A stretch of 11,186 nucleotides of DNA from Betaproteobacteria bacterium (GTDB lineage Bacteria; Pseudomonadota; Gammaproteobacteria; Burkholderiales; Rhodocyclaceae): contig JAPTVL010000199.1 of NCBI GenBank assembly GCA_028065725.1, forward strand, positions 1 through 11,186, in the 5' to 3' direction. Made by a program: the position numbers and the translations under genes. Below are positions 6,243 through 11,186 of this stretch, one piece after another. Numbering within the stretch: the first letter of the stretch is position 1; each line of letters opens with the position of its first letter. The notes under the pieces are model-generated. The model made no database searches and was not told where the DNA came from. It worked only from the letters and a program-made list of their open reading frames with translations.

Positions 6243-7283
6243 TCACTTGTGGCCGACCGATTCTGGGTTGGGAATGCCCGGCACAGGGCATTCCTCGGTA
6301 CCCACCATCGGGCGGGTCAGGTCCTCGACCATCTTCTGCGTGCCTTCGGGGTCGTTGACCCACTTGGCGTAGAAGTCGTAGGGGCAGGCGGCCACGCCTT
6401 TGTCGCCTTCCTGCGAGTTGATCTTGCCGGTGTAGCCGCGATGCAGCAGCTTGAACAAGTGGTTCTCCGACTGGCCGTTCTTGCGCGCGTCGCGGATCAG
6501 GCTGGTGCTGAGCGCGGCGTACTGGATGCCGTACTCCTCCTCTCCGCACTCGCCCAGGCTACGCCCGTCGAAACCGACGATGGCCGAATGCCCGAAGTAG
6601 GAATACACCCCGTCGAAGCCGGCGGCGTTCGCCACGGCGACGTAGACGTTGTTGGCCCAGGCCATGGCCTTGGCCATGAGCACCTGCTGGTCCTTGGCGG
6701 GGTACATATACCCCTGACAGCGCACGATGAGCTCGGCGCCCTTCATCGCGCAGTCGCGCCAGATTTCGGGATAGTTGCCGTCGTCACAGATAATCAGGCT
6801 GACCTTCAGGCCCTTCGGGCCCTCGGACACGTAGGTGCAGTTGCCCGGATACCAGCCTTCGATGGGCACCCACGGCATGATCTTGCGGTACTTCTGCACG
6901 ATCTCGCCCCGATCGTTCATCAGGATGAGGGTGTTGTACGGCGCCTTGTGCGGGTGCTCCTCATGCTGCTCGCCCGTGAGCGAAAACACGCCCCAAACCC
7001 TGGCCTTGCGGCAGGCCTCGGCAAAGATCTCGGTCTCGGCGCCCGGCACGGTGGATGCGGTGTCGTACATCTCCTGGGCGTCGTACATGATCCCGTGGGT
7101 GCTGTACTCGGGAAAGATCACCAGGTCCAGGCCGGGCAGACCGACCTTCATGCCCTCGATCATCGCGGCGATCTTGCGGGCGTTGTCCAGAACCTCGGCA
7201 CGGGTGTGCAGGCGCGGCATTTTGTAGTTCACCACGGCCACGCCGACCGTGTCCTTGCTGCTGGAAATATCTCCGTGAAGCAT
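6243..7283 (-). CDS. amiE: Aliphatic amidase AmiE
   Basis: A 346-residue cytoplasmic amidase (EC 3.5.1.4) that hydrolyses short aliphatic amides such as acetamide and propionamide to the acid and ammonia. The length equals that of Pseudomonas aeruginosa AmiE and the sequence is nearly collinear with it from [20 protein letters not shown] onward. The nitrilase-superfamily catalytic triad is at the expected positions: E59 (IFPEYS), K134 (KYRKIMPW) and C166 ([14 protein letters not shown]). The long conserved stretch around residues 179-235 ([25 protein letters not shown]) is intact. The ATG at 7283 has AGAGGA six bases upstream and lies 31 bp after fmdB, so it is probably cotranscribed. A 9-bp inverted repeat with a 6-base loop (6271-6294) lies inside the 3' coding region. 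The product is expected to be active as a homohexamer, as known for the family. Confidence 0.97.
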   Translation of the reverse strand: MLHGDISSSKDTVGVAVVNYKMPRLHTRAEVLDNARKIAAMIEGMKVGLPGLDLVIFPEYSTHGIMYDAQEMYDTASTVPGAETEIFAEACRKARVWGVFSLTGEQHEEHPHKAPYNTLILMNDRGEIVQKYRKIMPWVPIEGWYPGNCTYVSEGPKGLKVSLIICDDGNYPEIWRDCAMKGAELIVRCQGYMYPAKDQQVLMAKAMAWANNVYVAVANAAGFDGVYSYFGHSAIVGFDGRSLGECGEEEYGIQYAALSTSLIRDARKNGQSENHLFKLLHRGYTGKINSQEGDKGVAACPYDFYAKWVNDPEGTQKMVEDLTRPMVGTEECPVPGIPNPESVGHK

Positions 7284-7314
7284 GATGCGTCCTCTTTCTT
7301 GAGTTGCTCGGCGC

Positions 7315-7656
7315 TCAGTGGCTGATCATCCACGGGCGCTTGGTGGGAAAACCTTTGGAGCCGTCGGCCGCGCGCACCGTGGCCTTGGATCCGGTACTGC
7401 TGCAGCAGCCGCAACCCGGCGGATGCTTGTAGGCACGGTACTCGCCGCTGGTCATCGGCGCATGGGATGCGCGCTCGTTGGTGGCATGCGCCTTGCGCAC
7501 GGTTGACGACATTGCGGACAAGGCCGGCGCCGAAGCGATGATCCGGTACGCCTCCCGGCTACAGGCCGGGCAACTGCAGTTGGCGTCGCGCTGCGAGATG
7601 GGGCGCAGCTTGTCGAAGGTGCCGCAGGTGTCGCATTGATATTCGTAGGTCGGCAT
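7315..7656 (-). CDS. fmdB: FmdB zinc-ribbon protein
   Basis: A 113-residue protein that starts with the FmdB zinc-ribbon signature [12 protein letters not shown]. Cysteines C8/C11 and C29/C32 (with C27 between) form the presumed zinc knuckles. A second Cys cluster (GCGCC, 81-85) follows, and the protein ends KRPWMISH, as in amide-operon FmdB proteins. FmdB was proposed as a regulator of amide operons in Methylophilus methylotrophus. Its biochemical role is not settled, and it may act on amidase expression or metal supply. The ATG at 7656 is preferred over the longer frame up to 7797 because the signature begins there, GGAG lies about eight bases upstream, and the longer frame would overlap fmdA. 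It lies 38 bp after fmdA and 31 bp before amiE. Confidence 0.93.
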   Translation of the reverse strand: MPTYEYQCDTCGTFDKLRPISQRDANCSCPACSREAYRIIASAPALSAMSSTVRKAHATNERASHAPMTSGEYRAYKHPPGCGCCSSTGSKATVRAADGSKGFPTKRPWMISH

Positions 7657-7694
7657 GACGTGCTCCGGCCGGCTGGCACCCGGCCTGGTTGGGC

Positions 7695-8921
7695 TCAGTC
7701 CTCGGACAACGGCACGTCCACCCCGCCGTTGATGTGCTTGACCGGCCCCGCGGCGCTCGGGTTGATGTCGAACTCGAAGATCTCGGTCGGCAGCCACAGG
7801 GTGGCACAGGCGTTGGGAATGTCCACCACGCCGCTGATGTGCCCCTGCACCGGCGCGGTGCCAAGGATGGAATAGGCCTGCGCGCCGGAGTAGCCGAACT
7901 TCTTCAGGTACTCAATGGCATTCAAACAGGCCTGGCGATAGGCCACGTGCACATCAAGGTAGTGCTGCTGGCCCTGCTCGTCCACCGAGATACCCTCGAA
8001 AATCACGTAGTCCTTGTAGGTCGGGGTGATCGGGCTGGGCTTGAAGATGGGGTTCTTGATGCCGTACTTGGCCATGCCGCCCTTGATCAGGTTCACGCGC
8101 ATGTGCACCCAGCCGGCCATCTCGATGGCGCCGCAGAAGGTGATTTCGCCGTCCCCCTGGCTGAAGTGCAGGTCGCCCACCGACAGGCCGGCACCGTCAA
8201 CGTAGACGGGGAAGAAGATCTTGGAACCCCGGGACAGATCCTTGATGTCGCAATTGCCGCCATGCTCGCGGGGCGGCACGGTGCGCGCGCCTTCAGCGGC
8301 CGCCTTGTCGCGGGCCTCGCCCTTGAGCTTGCCCATGTGCGCCGTTGCTGCGAAGGGCGGATTGGCCAGTGGAGGCACGCGAGTCGGGTTGGTGGCGATA
8401 AAGTCCACCTCACGCTGATTCCATGTCTCCAACAGCTTGTGGTCCGGCAGGCAGCCAATGAGGCCCGGATGAATGAGCCCCGCGAAACTCACCCCAGGCA
8501 CATGCCGGGAATTGGTGAACATGCCATGAAAATCCCAAATTGATTTCTGCGCTTGAGGAAAGTGATCGGTGAGAAAACCGCCACCGTTCTTTTTGCTGAA
8601 GAAGCCATTGAAACCCCAGAGACTTTCTGGTTTCGCGCCGATATCTAGCAAATCCACAACCAACAGATCGCCAGGCTCGGCACCATGCACGCCTACCGGA
8701 CCGGATAGAAAGTGCACAGTACTCAGATCAATGTCGCGCACGTCGTCAGCCTTGTCGTTATTCTTGATAAACCCACCAGTCCAGTCGTAGGTTTCAAGGA
8801 TAAAATCGTCACCGGGCTTGACCCAGACCGCCATGGGAATATCTGGATGCCAGCGATTATGAATCAACTCGTTGTGATAGGGTGAATCAGCTAAATTCAC
8901 ATTGATAAGGGTCTCAGGCAT
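7695..8921 (-). CDS. fmdA: Formamidase FmdA
   Basis: A 408-residue formamidase (EC 3.5.1.49) that converts formamide to formate and ammonia in the cytoplasm. It belongs to the FmdA/AmdA acetamidase-formamidase family. Features seen: an N-terminal VNLADSPYHNELIHNRWHPDIP, GPVGVHGAEPGDLLVVDLLDIG (74-95), VPPREHGGNCDIKDLSRGSK (215-234) and the metal-site-like VGDLHFSQGDGE (248-259). The length equals that of the Methylophilus methylotrophus enzyme, so the gene is complete. The ATG at 8921 has AGGAGA about six bases upstream and lies 28 bp after the permease gene. The base composition changes sharply inside the gene. Codons 1 to about 134 (8921-8521) average about 48% GC, while codons beyond are about 65%, which suggests a recombination junction. 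The protein reads through without interruption. Confidence 0.97.
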   Translation of the reverse strand: MPETLINVNLADSPYHNELIHNRWHPDIPMAVWVKPGDDFILETYDWTGGFIKNNDKADDVRDIDLSTVHFLSGPVGVHGAEPGDLLVVDLLDIGAKPESLWGFNGFFSKKNGGGFLTDHFPQAQKSIWDFHGMFTNSRHVPGVSFAGLIHPGLIGCLPDHKLLETWNQREVDFIATNPTRVPPLANPPFAATAHMGKLKGEARDKAAAEGARTVPPREHGGNCDIKDLSRGSKIFFPVYVDGAGLSVGDLHFSQGDGEITFCGAIEMAGWVHMRVNLIKGGMAKYGIKNPIFKPSPITPTYKDYVIFEGISVDEQGQQHYLDVHVAYRQACLNAIEYLKKFGYSGAQAYSILGTAPVQGHISGVVDIPNACATLWLPTEIFEFDINPSAAGPVKHINGGVDVPLSED

Positions 8922-8949
8922 GGTGATCTCCTATTATGGTTGTGTCACG

Positions 8950-10608
8950 TCAGCAGGAAACTACTTTGACGGGTATGCCCTTGATCGAAGTTTTGCAGAC
9001 GTCACCACAGGACGAATCGAGGCTGCAACAGAGAGAGCAAATTGGCCCCTCATGGTGTGGACAACAAGCCATATCTTCAACCTCGTATTCATAACCACAT
9101 GAAGTACAGGTCACGACATTATGCGAAATTCCTGGCTTGTAATGTGGTTCGCGCGCAATGTAATATCTCCCTTTCGTCACTAGCGCAATAATTGGCGAAG
9201 CAACGAAAGCAAGACCGAGAGCGATGAATGTCGAAAACGCCTGGGCATACTCACCGAATGCCCCGAAAAATGCGGCAATAGAAACCGCCGAGGCGATCAA
9301 CATTGCCCCGAAGCCGACCGGATTGAAATTGTAAAGATGTGCGCGCTTGAATTCGACATACGAGGGCGAGAGCCTCAGAATTGGTTTGTTGATCACCAAA
9401 TCAGCCACCACAGCTCCAATCCAGGCAATGGCCACATTCGAATAAAAACCAAGAACTTTAAGAAGAAACCCAAAGACATTCAGTTCCATCAGTGTCAGCG
9501 AAATGCCAACGTTCAGGAAAATCCAGACGAAACGTCCAGGATGAGAATGCAGCAGGCGCGAGAAGAAATTTGACCAAGACAGCGAACCTGAATAGGCATT
9601 GGTGACGTTGATTTTGATTTGTGACAGAATCACAAAAAAGGTTGCTAGACCGAGGGCGGCTGCGGGGTTGGACACAAGCGCATGGAAACCACTGACATAC
9701 ATTTGGATCGGCTCGTTCGCTTTGTCCATCAATGTACCATTGGTCACCGCCACGGTGGTGAAAAACGAGCCCATTAATTGCTTCGCAGCCCCCAGGATGA
9801 CCCAGCCTGGGCCTGCCAGCACGACGGCAAACCACCAACGGCTTTTATTGCTCTCACTCTTGACTGGCATGAAGCGCAGGTAGTCAACCTGCTCCCCAAT
9901 CTGCGCAATGAGCGAAAGCGTGACACCTGCTGCGGCTCCAAACAAGAGAGGATCAAAGTGATTGCCACTTGTTGAATGCCCTGCGAAGCTATGCCAATTG
10001 GCTAGGGCATTCGGGTCCTTGATCAGGACAGCCAACAATGGAAGCACCGTCAGTGTTAGCCATATCGGCTGGGTCCAGACCTGAAGTTTGGACAGTAACG
10101 TCATCCCGAACGCCACCAGCGGGATGATGATCAACGAAGACAAGGCATAACCGATCCACAACGGTATACCAAAGTACAGCTCGAAGGCTTGCGACATAAT
10201 CGATCCTTCGAGCGCAAAAAAAATAAACGTGAAGGACGCATAAATGACCGATGTCAATGTCGAGCCGAGATAACCGAAGCCAGCACCTCGCGTCAACAGG
10301 TCCATATCAATGCCGTATTTCGCCGAATAGTAAGCAATCGGCAGCCCCGTCATGAAGATGATCAAGGCTGAAGCCAAGATGGCCCAGAACGCATTGGTGT
10401 AACCATAGCTGATGGTAATAGACCCACCGATAGCCTGATCCGCCAAGTAAGCGATACCCCCAAGCGCTGCCGTAGCCACAGCGTACTCAGACCATTTTCG
10501 GAATGATTTAGGAGCGTAGCGCAGCGAGTAATCCTCGATAACGGGATTATTAACAAAGTTATTGAATTTTCTTTTTTTCGGCTTCACGCCAGGAAGGACT
10601 GCACTCAT
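8950..10608 (-). CDS. NCS1-like permease with Cys-rich tail (probable amide/urea uptake)
   Basis: A 552-residue inner-membrane permease with about 12 hydrophobic segments between residues 44 and 478. It is NCS1-like (purine-cytosine permease type, APC fold). Conserved stretches include TRGAGFGYLGST (106-117), QIGEQVDYLRF (236-246) and SQIKINVTNAYSGSLSWSNFF (329-349). After the last helix comes a cytoplasmic Cys cluster: C501, C504, C515, C516, C524, C527, C528, C534 and C538, then a terminal Cys (552). No segment resembles a UreI/AmiS or ABC amide porter. It lies 28 bp before fmdA, so it probably imports formamide, other short amides or urea. The substrate is inferred from context. Residues 1-200 align without gaps to the permease part of the kinase fusion, with about 118 of 200 identical by hand count. 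The ATG at 10608 has a perfect GGAGG five bases upstream. A GTG at 10620 lies too close to that site. Confidence 0.88.
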   Translation of the reverse strand: MSAVLPGVKPKKRKFNNFVNNPVIEDYSLRYAPKSFRKWSEYAVATAALGGIAYLADQAIGGSITISYGYTNAFWAILASALIIFMTGLPIAYYSAKYGIDMDLLTRGAGFGYLGSTLTSVIYASFTFIFFALEGSIMSQAFELYFGIPLWIGYALSSLIIIPLVAFGMTLLSKLQVWTQPIWLTLTVLPLLAVLIKDPNALANWHSFAGHSTSGNHFDPLLFGAAAGVTLSLIAQIGEQVDYLRFMPVKSESNKSRWWFAVVLAGPGWVILGAAKQLMGSFFTTVAVTNGTLMDKANEPIQMYVSGFHALVSNPAAALGLATFFVILSQIKINVTNAYSGSLSWSNFFSRLLHSHPGRFVWIFLNVGISLTLMELNVFGFLLKVLGFYSNVAIAWIGAVVADLVINKPILRLSPSYVEFKRAHLYNFNPVGFGAMLIASAVSIAAFFGAFGEYAQAFSTFIALGLAFVASPIIALVTKGRYYIAREPHYKPGISHNVVTCTSCGYEYEVEDMACCPHHEGPICSLCCSLDSSCGDVCKTSIKGIPVKVVSC

Positions 10609-10613
10609 ATTGA

Positions 10614-10618
10614 CCTCC
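10614..10618 (-). promoter_or_regulatory. Strong Shine-Dalgarno GGAGG for the permease
   Basis: GGAGG with five-base spacing to the ATG at 10608. It overlaps the alternative GTG at 10620-10618, which rules that GTG out as the main start. This is the strongest ribosome binding site in the window and contrasts with the permease-kinase gene, which has none. Confidence 0.75.
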
Positions 10619-10620
10619 AC

Positions 10621-10777
10621 GATGCATAAACGATGAATAATCCAGACATACCATTTGAAAATTTAATGTTGTTGGGTACATCATCGAGCAGGCAGTGGCA
10701 TGCTGCAATACGCCATATAACGTAGAGTCCGTGCGTTACCCTCTTGGCGGCACGAGCCACCTGACAAAGGCGGCGAG
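10621..10777 (-). promoter_or_regulatory. Leader and probable promoter region of the amide operon
   Basis: A 157-bp stretch between the allophanate hydrolase-type gene and the permease gene. The proximal half is AT-rich, as expected for a promoter. No firm -35/-10 pair and no sigma-54 GG-N10-GC pair was found by eye. A weak hairpin (10746-10761: arms GGTGGC and GCCGCC with one G-U pair, loop of four on the minus strand) lies 17 bp after the upstream stop and lacks a T-run. An imperfect dyad, GCAG-N7-CTGC, lies at 10692-10706. A promoter here is likely but not shown. Read-through from the upstream gene is also possible. Confidence 0.4.
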
Positions 10778-11186
10778 TTAGCTCTTGGCAGCCGCCGCGA
10801 GATACGCTCGCCAGCCGCCGAATGCCGTAATGTCCTGCGCGCCTTCGGTGCCGATGCCTTCGCAGATGAAGCCGTTCACCACGCCGCCGTCGTCAAGTTG
10901 CAGGCTGCCGATGCCCAGCGGCGCGGGAATGCCGGCGACGAAAGAGCCGAAGGTGCCGACGGGCAGTTCCCACACCTCGCAGGCGATGGCCGCGCCGCCG
11001 CTGGCCACGCGGATCAGACCCGGGCGCTTGCCGTCAGGCAGCGCATAGAGCTTGTAAATGGGCGCCGTGCGCGTTTCGGCCACCAGGCGACCGCCGCGTG
11101 AAGTGAGTTGTCCGTTCAGCGGCAAGCCGCTGAGATGGGCGCCCACCACCGCGACGCGGACCTGGCCGCTGGGCACGGCGGATGCC
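10778..11186 (-). CDS. Allophanate hydrolase C-terminal domain (5'-truncated by the window)
   Basis: The frame is open to the right edge, so only the last 135 or so residues are visible. They match the C-terminal domain of allophanate hydrolases (AtzF/urea amidolyase type): VVGAHLSGLPLNGQL near the start, a TRTAPIYKLYALPDGKRPGL segment, GGAAIACEVWELP, FGSFVAGIPAPLGIG and a final DITAFGGWRAYLA. The complete enzyme has an N-terminal amidase domain that deaminates allophanate. The C-terminal domain has been reported to finish breakdown of the N-carboxycarbamate intermediate. Together with urea carboxylase, expected farther upstream, it yields ammonia and CO2. A GTG at 11176 could start a short protein, but similarity continues into the codons before it, so truncation is preferred. 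A separate single-domain homologue cannot be excluded. Confidence 0.88.
   Translation of the reverse strand, partial: ASAVPSGQVRVAVVGAHLSGLPLNGQLTSRGGRLVAETRTAPIYKLYALPDGKRPGLIRVASGGAAIACEVWELPVGTFGSFVAGIPAPLGIGSLQLDDGGVVNGFICEGIGTEGAQDITAFGGWRAYLAAAAKS

Noticed and set aside
5743..6549. A 268-residue minus-strand frame overlapping the amiE end
   Set aside because: It overlaps amiE in another frame by about 300 bp. Only a short part (WVVKGQRLYFAGRNDEGVW) looks protein-like, and it is better explained as one frame of the broken NorQ/NorD remnant.
6249..7325. A 358-residue plus-strand open frame opposite amiE
   Set aside because: It is antisense to a clearly conserved amidase and open only through GC-rich codon bias. 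It has no family motif and no ribosome binding site.
7657..7797. Extended N-terminus for FmdB
   Set aside because: The extra 47 residues are Arg/Gly-rich, unlike the family, and overlap fmdA. The conserved start MPTYEYQC has its own GGAG.
7689..8543. A 284-residue plus-strand open frame opposite fmdA
   Set aside because: It is a shadow of the formamidase coding strand: Val/Ala/Leu/Asp-rich translation with no domain, and it stops near where GC falls at about 8520.
10621..10777. Sigma-54 promoter upstream of the permease
   Set aside because: Nitrogen genes often use sigma-54, so GG-N10-GC was looked for on the minus strand. TGGCGTATTGC has only six bases between GG and GC, and no other pair fits.
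1..11186. CRISPR array, tRNA or rRNA genes, riboswitches
   Set aside because: No regularly spaced repeats, cloverleaf-like sequence or ribosomal RNA signature was seen in the gaps between genes. No known riboswitch core was recognised upstream of the permease or the kinase.

Overview
This window looks like a chromosomal accessory region of a high-GC Proteobacterium. A betaproteobacterium (Burkholderiales-like) is the best guess, because the periplasmic metal protein at the left end belongs to the CzcE family and the catabolic genes are of proteobacterial type. This assignment is inference and rests on no marker gene. Nearly everything reads on the minus strand and concerns nitrogen acquisition from short-chain amides.

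Layout in minus-strand transcription order (right to left). At the right edge (11186-10778) is the 3' end of an allophanate hydrolase-type gene, part of the urea-to-ammonia route. After a 169-bp gap comes a tight set of genes: an NCS1-like 12-helix permease with a cysteine-rich tail (10608-8950), formamidase fmdA (8921-7695), zinc-ribbon protein fmdB (7656-7315) and aliphatic amidase amiE (7283-6243). The gaps of 28, 38 and 31 bp suggest one operon. A decayed NorQ/NorD-like (AAA+ ATPase plus VWA) remnant follows (6203-5628) and ends inside a 20-bp perfect inverted repeat. Next is a 230-bp degenerate copy of the start of the following gene. That gene (5251-1874) encodes a 1125-residue protein in which a complete paralogue of the amide-operon permease, cysteine tail included, is fused to a histidine kinase and a receiver domain. 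An overlapping response regulator gene (1881-883: receiver, PAS-like region, LuxR-type HTH) completes a probable sensing system.

The left end (1-883) is different. It holds a plus-strand CzcE-family periplasmic protein (124-444), a GC-rich hairpin and what looks like a degenerate Tn3-family transposase C-terminus (699-824). It reads as metal-resistance and transposon debris beside the amide cluster.

Working model: amides enter through the permease. Formamide is split by FmdA to formate and ammonia, other short aliphatic amides are split by AmiE, and urea-derived nitrogen is handled through allophanate hydrolase. The permease-kinase fusion shares the permease fold and probably senses the same class of solute or its flux. 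It would phosphorylate the coupled LuxR-type regulator, which may control the amide operon. The catalytic functions are well supported. The sensing link, the ligand and the regulon are inference from architecture, paralogy and adjacency. A second layer of interest is mosaicism: a lower-GC block of about 2.2 kb (8521 to about 10735) begins abruptly inside fmdA.
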